DNA of 64,000 bases from Verrucomicrobiales bacterium (GCA_027488845.1 JAIYBC010000063.1:1-64000), one strand, 5' to 3'; positions 40,858 to 50,669 are shown, counted from the first letter of the stretch. Made by a program: numbers and translations. Notes: a model not told the origin generated them from the letters alone.

Positions 40858-43256
40858 TGCGCCCTCCCACGAACCCGTTCCCGGCAACCGCTTCCCCCAT
40901 GATCCCAGCCCCTGAACCCATCCGGCACGCCGTCGTCTCCGAGGAAACGATCCAGGAGGCCCTGGACCGCATCCCACCGCTGTGGCCGCTGGCGCACTTC
41001 GTCGCGGTGAACCCCTTCGTGGGCCTAGCCCAACGGCCCTTCGCCGAGGGCTGTGAGACCCACCGCCGCGCAACCGGTTCCCTGCCGCTGCTCTCCGCCC
41101 ACGCCTACCGGCAGCTGTGGTTGGACGGAGCGATCACCCCGGCCGACCTCGACCAGGTGTGCGACACCCGTTGGACCCGGGAGCACCTGCTGGACTCCAT
41201 CTCCCGGGGCGATCCTCGGACCGGGCCGGCGTCCCCGACCTTCGCCGACTTCCTCGACGCGCATCAGTCCCGGTCGCACTGGGGCGTCCTGGTGGTCGAG
41301 GAGATCTCCAAGTGGTGCGCCGTGGCCTTCGACCGGAACCAGACCATCTGGGGCGCTTCCCCGGGCGGATCCGGGTTCTACCCGGATTGGAAGGCGGCCG
41401 CCGCCATGGACCGGAATCCCGAGGCCTTCGGGCTGCGGGGCTTCCGGCGGTTCGTCGCCGCCCTGCCCGGCGATTCCCTCGCGTGCATCCGCACCTGCCT
41501 GGCGACGCTCTCGCCGCAGGGGGATCCCGCCGACTTCCTGCACCGCTCGCTCTCCACGGTCTCGGGTTGGGCGGGACACCTCCAGTACCGGGTGCGTGAG
41601 GATGCGATGCGGGGACGCCGCAACGACCTGCTCCGCGACCTCCTGGCCGTGCGGCTCGCGTTCGACGCGGCCTTGAAGGCGGCCTTCGGAACGGAGCCCG
41701 GGATCGCCCTGGAATGGGCTGCGACGGTCCCGACGTCGTGTCCCACGGACCTCCTCGGGGCGTTGATCCGCTGGCAGCGGGCCTACGAGCACGGATACCA
41801 GAGGACGCTGGCCGGGATCCTCGCCGCGCCCCTCGTCGCCGCGGAACCTGGAAGGCCGTCCTTCCAGGCGGTGTTCTGCATCGACGTGCGTTCGGAGGTG
41901 TTCCGGCGGCATCTCGAGGCGGCCTTGCCCGGGATCCGCACCGTCGGGTTCGCCGGGTTCTTCGGATTCCCGGTCGCCCACAGGCCGGTCGTCGGCGAGC
42001 CCGGGTCCCGGTGCCCGGTGCTGCTCGTGCCGCCGGTGGAGTCCCAAGACGCCGCGGGCGAGGATGAAGTCCACGCCGCACGGCTCGGCAGGGCCGAATC
42101 CGAGGCCTGGAGGGCGACCCAGTATTCCGCCGCGTCCTGCTTCTCGTTCGTCGAGACCGTCGGACTGGGATTCATCGGGACCCTGAACCGGCCGGCCGGC
42201 CGATCCGCACCCGCCTGCGGCCCCGGCCGGCCCGTGCTGGGGCCGGGCGATGCCGCTTCGGTGGAGGCGCGGGCGACGATGGCCGAGGGCGCCCTGCGGA
42301 ACATGGGCCTGACGCGCGACTTCGCCCGTCTCGTGCTGGTCTGCGGACACGGCAGCCGCAGCGCCAACAACCCCTACGCCTCGGGGCTGGACTGCGGCGC
42401 CTGCGGCGGCCATGCCGGCGACGTCAACGCCCGCCTCGCCGCCGACGCGCTGAACGACCCCGGCGTCCGGGCGGCGCTCGGGGCCAAGGGAATCCGGATC
42501 CCCATGGACACATGGTTCGTCGCAGGACTGCACAACACGACCATCGACACGGTCACGCTCTTCGAGGACGCGACGGCTCCGGACTCCCACATCGGCGACC
42601 TGCTGCGTCTGCGGACCGCGCTCACTCAGGCGGGCATGGCGACACGCCGGGAGCGGGCCGGGTCCCTCGGCATCGGCGCCCAGACCGATGAAGGCCTTTG
42701 GAAGGCCTTCTCCAGGCGCGCGGAGGACATCTCGGAGGTGCGGCCGGAGTGGGGCCTGGCGAACAACGCCGCGTTCGTGGCCGCACCCCGCCGGCGGACC
42801 GCAGGCCACAACCTCCAGGGCCGCGTTTTCCTCCACGACTACGACCCGGCGTCGGATCCCGACGACCGGATCCTCAACCTGATCCTCTGCGCCCCGGTGG
42901 TCGTCGCGAGCTGGATCAACCTCCAGTACTACGGTTCCCGCGTGGACCCCGAACGCCTCGGAAGCGGCAACAAGGTCCTGCACAACGTCGTCGGCGGCGT
43001 CGGGGTCGTCGAAGGCAACGGCGGGGACCTGCGCGTGGGGCTGCCGCTCCAATCGATCCATGACGGCGCGAAGTTCATCCACGAACCCAGGCGCCTGTCG
43101 GTGTTCATCGAGGCGGAGACCTCGCGGATCGGGCGGGTCCTCGACGCCAATCCCGCCGTGCGCCGCCTCTTCGCGAACGGCTGGATCCACCTCTTCGCCA
43201 TCGCCGACGGGGGCTGTCACCGGTTCTCGGCCGAGGGCTGGTCCCGGTTCGCGTGA
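40857..43256 (+). CDS. dabA: DabA, zinc-dependent carbonic anhydrase-like subunit (DUF2309)
   Basis: 799 residues, full length for DUF2309. The zinc site characterised in Halothiobacillus DabA2 (Cys351, Asp353, His524, Cys539) is matched by Cys341 and Asp343 in VFCIDVRSEVF, His498 in VCGHGSRSANNPYAS and Cys513 in LDCGACGGHAGD, with identical spacing. DabA sits on the cytoplasmic face of DabB and converts CO2 to bicarbonate in a one-way coupled reaction. The start is the ATG that overlaps the dabB stop. The second ATG near 40900 is possible. In a probable heterotroph the pump would supply bicarbonate for carboxylations. Confidence 0.95.
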   Translation: MRPPTNPFPATASPMIPAPEPIRHAVVSEETIQEALDRIPPLWPLAHFVAVNPFVGLAQRPFAEGCETHRRATGSLPLLSAHAYRQLWLDGAITPADLDQVCDTRWTREHLLDSISRGDPRTGPASPTFADFLDAHQSRSHWGVLVVEEISKWCAVAFDRNQTIWGASPGGSGFYPDWKAAAAMDRNPEAFGLRGFRRFVAALPGDSLACIRTCLATLSPQGDPADFLHRSLSTVSGWAGHLQYRVREDAMRGRRNDLLRDLLAVRLAFDAALKAAFGTEPGIALEWAATVPTSCPTDLLGALIRWQRAYEHGYQRTLAGILAAPLVAAEPGRPSFQAVFCIDVRSEVFRRHLEAALPGIRTVGFAGFFGFPVAHRPVVGEPGSRCPVLLVPPVESQDAAGEDEVHAARLGRAESEAWRATQYSAASCFSFVETVGLGFIGTLNRPAGRSAPACGPGRPVLGPGDAASVEARATMAEGALRNMGLTRDFARLVLVCGHGSRSANNPYASGLDCGACGGHAGDVNARLAADALNDPGVRAALGAKGIRIPMDTWFVAGLHNTTIDTVTLFEDATAPDSHIGDLLRLRTALTQAGMATRRERAGSLGIGAQTDEGLWKAFSRRAEDISEVRPEWGLANNAAFVAAPRRRTAGHNLQGRVFLHDYDPASDPDDRILNLILCAPVVVASWINLQYYGSRVDPERLGSGNKVLHNVVGGVGVVEGNGGDLRVGLPLQSIHDGAKFIHEPRRLSVFIEAETSRIGRVLDANPAVRRLFANGWIHLFAIADGGCHRFSAEGWSRFA

Positions 43257-43292
43257 GACGACCTCGCCTTGGAAGGCTCCTTGGTCCGGCGG

Positions 43293-43308
43293 GCCGGCAA
43301 CCGCCGGC
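43293..43308. terminator. GC hairpin between converging genes
   Basis: GCCGGC-AACC-GCCGGC forms a six-base-pair stem with a four-base loop, 36 bases past dabA and just beyond the end of the converging epimerase gene. A shared terminator is plausible, though there is no clear T-tract. Confidence 0.4.
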
Positions 43309-43313
43309 TAGGC

Positions 43314-44264
43314 CTAGGCACCGGCGCCGCTGCGGTACCAACCCAACGTCCGCTCCAGGCCTTCCTTCCATCCAACCCGCGGCTCCCAACCGACCGCCGC
43401 ACGCAACGCGGAGACGTCGGCGAGCGAGTGACGGACATCACCGACCCGATCCGGCTCGTGGCGGGGTCGGACCTGGAGGCCGGTGAGGGCATTCAGGTCG
43501 TCCACCAGCCGCAACAGCGTGATGCGTTCACCGCAGGCGACGTTGAAGAAGCGCCCGGCAACCTGTTCCCCGGGCGCAGTTGCGGCGGCGAGGTTCGCGT
43601 CCACGACGTTGGCCACGTAGGTGAAGTCCCGGGACTGCCGGCCGTCGCCGAAGATCACCGGCGTCCCGCCCTCGAGGAACTGCGTGCAGAACTTCGCGAT
43701 GACGCCGGAGTACGGGGAGTTGAACGCCTGGCGGGGACCGAAGACGTTGAAGTAGCGGAGGCTGACGGTCGGCAGCCCGTAGAACCGGTGGAACATCCGG
43801 GCGTAGGTCTCGGCCGCGTACTTCTGGAGCGCATAGGGCGAAAGCGGGTTGGGCGGAAGGCCCTCGTGCTTGGACGGCGCGTCGTTGTCGCCGTAGACCG
43901 AGGACGACGACGCGAAGAGGAACCGCTTCACCCGGGCGGCCTTGGCGGCCTCGAGCAGGTTCAGCGTGGCGGTGAGGTTGTGGGCGTTCGAGGCCAGGGG
44001 TTCGGCCACCGACCGCGGCACGCTGGGCAGGGCCGCCTCGTGGAACACCCAGTCGGTGCCGGGCACCAACCGCGACAGCAGGGCGGGATCCCCGGCGTCG
44101 CCCTCGACCACCTCCAAGGCGTCGCCGGGCCGGACCCAGGCCAGGTTGCCGCGGGAGCCGAGGGAGAAGTTGTCGAGGACGGTGACGGAATGGCCGGCGC
44201 GGACGAGCGCCTCGGCGATGTGGGATCCGATGAATCCGGCACCGCCGGTGACAAGGGCTTTCAT
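43314..44264 (-). CDS. NAD-dependent UDP-sugar 4-epimerase
   Basis: 316 residues of the extended short-chain dehydrogenase family. The N-terminal NAD motif is TGGAGFIGSH (residues 6-15). The active site is the Ser cluster near 119-122 with Tyr144 and Lys148 (SPYALQKYAAE). RYFNVFGPRQ is typical of GalE/WbpP-type epimerases. With the next gene, a UDP-sugar dehydrogenase, it resembles the TviB/TviC or WbpO/WbpP pair that makes UDP-N-acetylgalactosaminuronic acid for surface polysaccharides. The exact substrate is inferred. The 84-base gap to the dehydrogenase suggests one transcript. Confidence 0.87.
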   Translation of the reverse strand: MKALVTGGAGFIGSHIAEALVRAGHSVTVLDNFSLGSRGNLAWVRPGDALEVVEGDAGDPALLSRLVPGTDWVFHEAALPSVPRSVAEPLASNAHNLTATLNLLEAAKAARVKRFLFASSSSVYGDNDAPSKHEGLPPNPLSPYALQKYAAETYARMFHRFYGLPTVSLRYFNVFGPRQAFNSPYSGVIAKFCTQFLEGGTPVIFGDGRQSRDFTYVANVVDANLAAATAPGEQVAGRFFNVACGERITLLRLVDDLNALTGLQVRPRHEPDRVGDVRHSLADVSALRAAVGWEPRVGWKEGLERTLGWYRSGAGA

Positions 44265-44348
44265 GGCAGGAAACGGACCGGGCCGGACCGGCCCCCCAAA
44301 GGGACACCGGATGGCCTGAGGTCCAGTGAAGGGATCGGCAGGCCGGGG

Positions 44349-45674
44349 TCAGGCCTTGACCCAGCGTTCCGGGGGCAGCCCGAAGGCGGCGAAGGCGTTG
44401 CGGGTGTCCACGATCAGCCGCGCCGCCTCGGCGACCGGCTCCAGGTCCATCGCGGCATGGCGGGTGAGCAGCAGCACCGCGTCGAAGCCGGCCACCGTCG
44501 CCGGATCCAGCGCCACGCTGCGGCGGCCGGCGAAGTGCCCGTGCTCACGGCTGGGGCGGATCACCGGGATGTGGGGATCGTGGTACTCCACCGTGGCCCC
44601 GGCCTCCTCCAGCCGTTCCCAGAAGACGTAGCCGGGACTCTCACGGTCGTCGTCGACGTCGGACTTGTACGCGATTCCGAGCAGCAGCAAACGGGCGCCG
44701 GCAAGGGGCCTTCCACGGGCCGCGAGGGCCGCCTCGAGACGGCCGAGCACGTAGGACGGCATGGCGGTGTTGACCTCGCCGGCCAGTTCGATGAAGCGCG
44801 TCTGCTGGCCGTACTGCCGGGCCTTCCAGGTCAGGTAGAACGGGTCGATGGGGATGCAATGGCCGCCGAGGCCGGGCCCCGGGTAGAACGGCATGAAGCC
44901 GAACGGCTTCGTCTTGGCCGCCTCGATCACCGACCACACGTCGATGCCCATCGCGTCGTAGACCACCTTCAGCTCGTTCACCATGGCGATGTTGACCGCG
45001 CGGAAGATGTTCTCGGTGAGCTTCACCGCCTCGGCGACGCGGCAGTCGGCCACCGGGACCAGCCGGCGGACGACGCGGCCGTAGACGTCGAGGGCGCGGT
45101 CGCGGCAGGCGGGGGTGAGGCCGCCGACGACCTTGGGGATCTCGGCGACGCGGCTGGCGGGATTGCCCGGATCCTCGCGTTCCGGGGAGAAGGCGAGATG
45201 GAAGTCGACGCCCGCACGCAGCCCGGAACCGGACTCGAGGACCTCGCGCAGTTCGGTATCCGTGGTGCCGGGATAGGTCGTGGACTCGAGCACGACGAGC
45301 ATGCCGCGGCGCAGGTTCGGGGCGATGGAACGTCCGGTGCCGATGACATACGAGAGGTCCGGCGAACGCCCTTCGCCGAGCGGCGTGGGCACGCAGATGA
45401 GCACCGCCTCGCACTCGGCGACACGGGCGAAGTCCGTGGTGGCCTCGAAGCGTCCGTCGGCACGACGCTCGGCGACGGACGCCGTCGGGATGTGGCCGAT
45501 GTAGCTCTCCCCGGCGTTGAGGCGCGCGACCTTCGCCGGGTCGTTGTCGAATCCGAGCACCGGACCGACCCGGCTGAACAGCAGCGCCAAGGGAAGCCCG
45601 ACATAGCCGAGTCCGACGATCCCAACCTTGCGGCCGGACAGGTCTGCGGAGCGGATGCTGGAGGATTCAGGCAT
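44349..45674 (-). CDS. Nucleotide-sugar 6-dehydrogenase (UDP-GlcNAc/UDP-ManNAc type)
   Basis: 441 residues. The NAD-binding loop is VGIVGLGYVGLPLALLFS (residues 17-34). The catalytic cysteine is Cys273 in PGPGLGGHCIPIDPFYLTWK, and LTENIFRAVNIAMVNELK is the usual dimer helix. Such enzymes oxidise C6 of a UDP-hexosamine to the uronate in two NAD-dependent steps. The neighbouring epimerase favours a TviB/WbpO-like role in capsule or O-antigen precursor synthesis, but no glycosyltransferases are in the window. Confidence 0.9.
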   Translation of the reverse strand: MPESSSIRSADLSGRKVGIVGLGYVGLPLALLFSRVGPVLGFDNDPAKVARLNAGESYIGHIPTASVAERRADGRFEATTDFARVAECEAVLICVPTPLGEGRSPDLSYVIGTGRSIAPNLRRGMLVVLESTTYPGTTDTELREVLESGSGLRAGVDFHLAFSPEREDPGNPASRVAEIPKVVGGLTPACRDRALDVYGRVVRRLVPVADCRVAEAVKLTENIFRAVNIAMVNELKVVYDAMGIDVWSVIEAAKTKPFGFMPFYPGPGLGGHCIPIDPFYLTWKARQYGQQTRFIELAGEVNTAMPSYVLGRLEAALAARGRPLAGARLLLLGIAYKSDVDDDRESPGYVFWERLEEAGATVEYHDPHIPVIRPSREHGHFAGRRSVALDPATVAGFDAVLLLTRHAAMDLEPVAEAARLIVDTRNAFAAFGLPPERWVKA

Positions 45675-45733
45675 GGGAAAAGCGGGGCGGGATTCGGGCG
45701 TCAGGCGTCAGGCGTGGGGTTTCGGGCCCCGGG

Positions 45734-46780
45734 TCACTGGAGTTCCTTGGCGGAGATGCGCCACTGGGTGCCGAACTTCTTCGCCTTGATGTCGCCCGAC
45801 TCGATCGCCTTGTACACATCCAGCTCGGTGATCTTGAGGACCTTGGCCGCCTCGGCCGGTGTGAGCCAGTCGCTCTCGGCGGATTTGGGAGCGGGGGCCG
45901 GCGCCGGAGCGGGAGTCGGCACCACGACGGGAGCCGGCGTGGGCGTGGGCGTGGGCGTGGGCGTGGGAGCCGGAGCCGGAGCCGGGACAGGGGCAGCGGG
46001 AGCGGTCTTCGCCGGGGCCGTGGTCGCGTTGGCGCCGGCGGCTGCATTGAGCGCGTCGGCCGTCTTCTGCAGGTCCGACTTCTCTGTGGCGGCTCCCGGG
46101 TTGGCGCCGGAGTTCGCGGCCTGCGCCGCGGCCCCGATTCCCTTGGCGATCCCGCCGAGGATGGAGTTGAAGGCCGCCGCATTGCGCTCGGCCTTCTCCT
46201 TGGCGGCAGTCACCGCGGCCACCTGGGCGGCGAGATGCTTCTCCTCGCCTTCCAGCGGGAGGTTCTGCTTCTCGCTGCGGAGATAGCCGACCGCCTCCAA
46301 CGACAGCTCCTTGATCGGTCCGAAGGTGCCGTTGGCGCGCTGGTTGAAGGTGTCGCGCACGCTCAGCGTGTCGCCCTTGGCATACCGTGGGTAAAGGAAC
46401 TGTGTGGCCACGCCCGAACCCTGCATCGACTTGAGCAGGTCCGCCGCCACGGGTCGTCCACCCGACTGCAAGGCACGAACCAGGAACCGCGGTTCGTCGC
46501 ATTCCAACTCGAGGGTGAAGTCGATGGACTTCACGCCCTTGGAGGCCCGGATCTTGAGTTCCGGGTCCTTCAACGGCGACAGCCCCTTGGGAGTGCTTTC
46601 CAGGATGTGCTTCTTCGCCCCGGCCAGCAGTTCGGCATCCGCCTCCGCGGGATCCTCCGCCCGCGCCAACAACGCGGCGGTCGCCAACAGCAGCGGCAAC
46701 GAGGCCCGCCGGATCCGTTCGAAACAGCGGTTGGCAGCGGACACGCCGGAGCCTTCGGGAGAGGTGCGGATGGGATTCAT
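45734..46780 (-). CDS. Exported or membrane-anchored protein ending in an excisionase-like HTH
   Basis: 348 residues, one uninterrupted frame. A hydrophobic segment at about residues 27-41 (RRASLPLLLATAALLARAED) looks like a signal peptide. A soluble domain to about 200 is unrecognised. A small-residue helical stretch and a Pro/Thr/Ala linker (about 253-302) follow. The last 46 residues (from 303) read WLTPAEAAKVLKITELDVYK with WRISAKEL at the end, the pattern of a MerR/excisionase-type DNA-binding domain (HTH_17). A DNA-binding fold on an exported chain is contradictory. It could be a membrane-tethered regulator with the HTH on the cytoplasmic side, or the domain may bind something else. The gene follows the polysaccharide-precursor genes' strand but has its own upstream region. 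Confidence 0.75.
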   Translation of the reverse strand: MNPIRTSPEGSGVSAANRCFERIRRASLPLLLATAALLARAEDPAEADAELLAGAKKHILESTPKGLSPLKDPELKIRASKGVKSIDFTLELECDEPRFLVRALQSGGRPVAADLLKSMQGSGVATQFLYPRYAKGDTLSVRDTFNQRANGTFGPIKELSLEAVGYLRSEKQNLPLEGEEKHLAAQVAAVTAAKEKAERNAAAFNSILGGIAKGIGAAAQAANSGANPGAATEKSDLQKTADALNAAAGANATTAPAKTAPAAPVPAPAPAPTPTPTPTPTPAPVVVPTPAPAPAPAPKSAESDWLTPAEAAKVLKITELDVYKAIESGDIKAKKFGTQWRISAKELQ

Positions 46781-47059
46781 GGATGGTTCCGACGCCCGGG
46801 GGAACGTCGGATCCTCAGGATTTACGCCCGCCCCGGCCCCGAGGCCACGGGAAACTTCTCTCCGGCCGGAAGGATTTCAACGTCCCCGGCGGAACGATGG
46901 AGACGGGACCGGCAAGCCGAGCCGCCAAGGCGCCGGGGAGCGGGGTGGAAACCGCCGGTTTCCCGTGGCGGAAACTGGAACCAAACGGCGGTCGCGTCCT
47001 CGCTTCCGAAGCCGGCGTCCCGGCGTGGGACCCGCCTTCGCTTCGATCGGATCGCCGGC

Positions 47060-47989
47060 TCAACGGCCCGGGACGGCGACGGAGTTGGTCGTGAAGCGCA
47101 CCTGCGCGAAGCACTCCGGGATGTGCGAGTCCCAGATCCCGTGCGGGTTCAACGCCCAGCCGCCGGAGTCCTTCGCCGGCGCCGGCTCCTTGGCCGTGTT
47201 GAAGCGCGAGAAGTCCATCCGCCACTCGTCGCCCTCCTTCGCGGGGATCGACCGTCCGCCGGACGGGAACAACCGCCGGATCCCGTCCCAGGGCAACGCC
47301 AGCTCCACGGTCCACCCACGGTCGGTGTCGGTGTCGTCGTTGAGCGTTCCCTCCACGTGCACCGCCGTCCGCAGGCCCGGGAACGCCCAGTCGAAGTGGC
47401 CCAGGCGCCGTCCGCGCGGATGATGCACGAAGCCCACGCCGTTGAAGTCCTTCAGGTTCGTCCGGGCGAACTCGGGGAGACGCGCGAAGCCGGCCTTCTC
47501 GTAGGACGCCTCCCAGATGAAGAAGACCTCGTAGACCGTGTTGCGGGCGTTGATCTCGAACTCGTAGTAGGCGTCGTCGCCGGCGATGAAGAACTCGACG
47601 TCGTTCTCGGTGTAGATGGGGTCGTTGCGCCGCGTCAGCTTCGCCCGCACCCGCGGCTCCTCGATCCGGTACGCCACGTAGAGGTTCACGTCGTCCCAGA
47701 GCAGCTTCACCCGCGTGTCGCGGAAGGTCGGCGTGCCGGCGATGAGGTCGACGAAGCGCGCGGACTCCTCCGCGCCGGACCAGGCCATGTCGTCGAGCCG
47801 TCCGTCGACGACCACCGGACCCGACGCGCGACGGGCGGTCAGCACCCGGGCCGCGCCGGAATCGCACGGGATCTTCGAACGTTCCGCCGCGGTGGGTTCC
47901 GCTCCCCGCACCAGCAGGGAACACAGACCGGCGCCGAGGAGGAGCCGGAGGACGCGGCCGGCGTGGGATCGGAAGGGCGAACGTGCCAT
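47060..47989 (-). CDS. CBM9-like carbohydrate-binding protein, exported
   Basis: 309 residues from the ATG at 47989, preceded by GGGGAGGA and followed by a signal peptide (RVLRLLLGAGLCSLLVRGAE). The whole mature part is a family-9-like binding fold: VVVDGRLDDMAWSGAE, VKLLWDDVNLYVAYRIEEP, NDVEFFIAGDDAYYEFEINA and RGWTVELALPWDGI. Such domains bind sugars or act as stand-alone surface proteins. It is divergent from pair E (120 bases between starts), so the two may share regulation and a substrate. An in-frame ATG at 48049 lies too far upstream of the signal. Confidence 0.87.
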   Translation of the reverse strand: MARSPFRSHAGRVLRLLLGAGLCSLLVRGAEPTAAERSKIPCDSGAARVLTARRASGPVVVDGRLDDMAWSGAEESARFVDLIAGTPTFRDTRVKLLWDDVNLYVAYRIEEPRVRAKLTRRNDPIYTENDVEFFIAGDDAYYEFEINARNTVYEVFFIWEASYEKAGFARLPEFARTNLKDFNGVGFVHHPRGRRLGHFDWAFPGLRTAVHVEGTLNDDTDTDRGWTVELALPWDGIRRLFPSGGRSIPAKEGDEWRMDFSRFNTAKEPAPAKDSGGWALNPHGIWDSHIPECFAQVRFTTNSVAVPGR

Positions 47990-48109
47990 GTGCGTGGGAT
48001 CCTCCCCTGCAACCGGCGCCGCAGGCAAGGAGGCGGGGAGGCGATGCACCGGCTCGCGCGTTGATGAAGAACCGCATCGGTGGTTACGTCACCCCATCCC
48101 GCCGAGCCC

Positions 48110-50659
48110 ATGTCCCGGAATCCCCTCCCCCAGCACCCCGTCGCACCCCGCGCCCGGAACCCGTTCCGCGCGCCGCTCGCGGCGGCCATCTCGCTGGCCC
48201 TCGGCTTCGGCGGCGCGGCGGCGGACGTCTCCCGGGAAGTCCGGTTCTCCCGCGACATCCTCCCGCTGCTCTCCGACCACTGCTTCGCCTGCCACGGCCC
48301 CGACGAGAAGGGCCGCAAGGGCGGCCTGCGCCTGGACACCCGGGAAGGGGCCCTCGGCCGCGGGAAGAGCGGCGAGACGGCCGTGCTGGCCGGCCAGCCG
48401 GAACGGAGCGAATTGGTCCGGCGCATCACCGCCACGGACCCCGACGACCTGATGCCGCCGGCGAAGTCGAACCACCGGCTCACCGCGGACCAGGTCGCGC
48501 TCTTCCGCCGCTGGATCGCGGAGGGCGCGGAATGGGGACGCCACTGGTCCTACGAACCGCCCGTGCGGCCGACGGTGCCGCAGGTCCCGGGCGAGGCCGA
48601 CCTCGGTCCGGTCGACGCCTTCCTCCGGTCACGCCTGCGACGCGAGGGTCTGGAGCCGTCGCCCGAGGCGTCGCGGTCGGATTGGATCCGCCGGGTGACG
48701 CTCGATCTCACGGGCCTGCCGCCGTCGCCCGCCGAGGTGGAGGCCTTCCGGAACGATGCCGCGCCCGGGGCCCACGGACGGGTGGTGGACCGCCTGCTCG
48801 CCTCACCGCGCTACGGGGAACGGATGGCCTGGGACTGGCTCGAGGCCGCCCGCTACGCCGATTCCAACGGCTACCAGGGCGACAGCGAGCGGACCATGTG
48901 GCCGTGGCGGGACTGGGTGGTGGACGCCTTCAACCGCAACCTGCCCTACGACCTGTTCACCGTGTGGCAGCTCGCCGGCGACCGGCTTCCCGCACCCACC
49001 CACGAACAGCGTCTCGCGACCGGTTTCCTGCGGAACCACATGATCAACGGCGAGGGCGGACGCATCGCCGAGGAGAACCGCATCGACTACCTCTTCGACC
49101 AGACGGAGACCGTCGCCACGGTCTGGATGGGGGCCACCTTCAACTGCACCCGTTGCCACGACCACAAGTACGACCCGCACACCCGTCGCGACTACTTCAG
49201 CCTCCTCGCCTTCTTCGACCGCACCGTCGTGGACGGCGGCGGCGGCAACCCGCAGAACCCGCCCAACCTCGCCGTGCCTTCCCCGGAGCAGTCGCGCCGG
49301 GCCGTGGAGACCGAGCGGGCGCTCGACGAGGCGGCGCGCGCGGTGGCGGCGCTGGAGGCGGAACGTTTCCCACGACCCGACGGGAAGCCGGCCTCCGAAT
49401 CCCCCGCCGCCCGGGAGCTTCCCAAGGAACTGCAGGAAACCCTGAAGACCGCGCCGCGCGACCGGGATCCGGGTCGCATCGGGACGCTGGCCGCGCACTG
49501 GAAGTCCTCCGCGCCGTCCTACCACGGGGCACTGGAGGCGCTCCGGGGGGCCCGCGACCGCCGCAACGCCGCCGCCTGGGCGATCCCGTACGTGATGGTG
49601 ATGGACGACGGCGCCCCGGGCCGGGTCACCCGGATGCTCGAACGCGGCAACTACCTCAAGCCCGGCGAGTCCGTGCCCATGGCCCTGCCCGCCGCGGTCG
49701 CCGGGAACCGCGCGGTTTCGCGGACCAACCGGCTCGACCTCGCGGAATGGCTGGTCTCCCGCGACAACCCGCTCACCGCCCGGGTCACGGTGAACCGGTT
49801 CTGGCAGTCCCTCTTCGGCGTCGGCCTGGTGAAGACCTCCGAGGACTTCGGTCTCCAAGGCGAACGGCCCGTCCACCCGGAGCTGCTCGACTGGCTGGCC
49901 GTCGAGTTCATGGAATCGGGTTGGGACGTGAAGCGCCTGGTCCGCCTGATGGCCACCAGCGCCGCGTACCGGCAGTCGTCCCGCGTCACGCCGACGCTGG
50001 CGGAACGGGATCCGGAGAACCGCCTCCTCGCCCGCGGTCCCCGCTTCCGAATGCCTTCCTGGATGATCCGCGACACCGCACTGGCCGCCGCCGGCCTGCT
50101 GTCCGACGCCGTCGGCGGGGCGCCCGTGAAGCCCTACCAGCCGTCGGGCGTCTGGGAGGAGGCGACGTTCGGGACGAAGCGCTACGAACAGGACCACGGC
50201 GAGTCCCTCTACCGTCGCAGCCTCTACGTGTTCTGGCGCCGCATCGTCGGGCCGACCTTCTTCTTCGACACCGCCAGCCGGCAGACCTGCACGGTCCGCA
50301 CCCCGCGCACGAACGTCCCCCTGCACGCGCTCCTCACCCTGAACGACACCGCCTACGTCGAGGCGGCCCGAGCGCTCGCGGCCCGCGTGCTGGCGTCCGC
50401 GCCCGACGACGTCCGCCGCCTGGACGCCCTCGGACTGTCGGTGCTCGGACGCCCGTTCTCGGAGGACGAGCGGACGGTCCTTTCACGCGGACTCGACCGG
50501 CATCGCCGTCGGTTCCTCGCCGAACCATCCGCGGCGGACGCGCTGCTGCACGTGGGCGAGAGCCCGGCGACACCCGGCATCGCGCCGACGGAACACGCCG
50601 CCTGGACGCTCGTGGCGGGCACGGTGCTGAACCTCGACGAGGCCTTGTCCCAGGAATGA
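48110..50659 (+). CDS. DUF1549/DUF1553 protein with N-terminal haem domain (PSCyt1), pair E
   Basis: 849 residues, the shortest of the five. Signal segment APLAAAISLALGFGGAAAD is followed by PSCyt1 with CFACH at residues 58-62. DUF1549 contains LTGLPPSPAEVEAF and CTRCHDHKYDP from residue 346. DUF1553 begins with NPLTARVTVNRFWQSLFGVG. The middle insert present in pairs A-D is missing, and only a short helical segment links the two domains. The start at 48110 is preferred over a GTG ten codons earlier. The DUF1501 partner starts ten bases after the stop. Confidence 0.88.
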   Translation: MSRNPLPQHPVAPRARNPFRAPLAAAISLALGFGGAAADVSREVRFSRDILPLLSDHCFACHGPDEKGRKGGLRLDTREGALGRGKSGETAVLAGQPERSELVRRITATDPDDLMPPAKSNHRLTADQVALFRRWIAEGAEWGRHWSYEPPVRPTVPQVPGEADLGPVDAFLRSRLRREGLEPSPEASRSDWIRRVTLDLTGLPPSPAEVEAFRNDAAPGAHGRVVDRLLASPRYGERMAWDWLEAARYADSNGYQGDSERTMWPWRDWVVDAFNRNLPYDLFTVWQLAGDRLPAPTHEQRLATGFLRNHMINGEGGRIAEENRIDYLFDQTETVATVWMGATFNCTRCHDHKYDPHTRRDYFSLLAFFDRTVVDGGGGNPQNPPNLAVPSPEQSRRAVETERALDEAARAVAALEAERFPRPDGKPASESPAARELPKELQETLKTAPRDRDPGRIGTLAAHWKSSAPSYHGALEALRGARDRRNAAAWAIPYVMVMDDGAPGRVTRMLERGNYLKPGESVPMALPAAVAGNRAVSRTNRLDLAEWLVSRDNPLTARVTVNRFWQSLFGVGLVKTSEDFGLQGERPVHPELLDWLAVEFMESGWDVKRLVRLMATSAAYRQSSRVTPTLAERDPENRLLARGPRFRMPSWMIRDTALAAAGLLSDAVGGAPVKPYQPSGVWEEATFGTKRYEQDHGESLYRRSLYVFWRRIVGPTFFFDTASRQTCTVRTPRTNVPLHALLTLNDTAYVEAARALAARVLASAPDDVRRLDALGLSVLGRPFSEDERTVLSRGLDRHRRRFLAEPSAADALLHVGESPATPGIAPTEHAAWTLVAGTVLNLDEALSQE

Positions 50660-50669
50660 TCCCGCAGCC

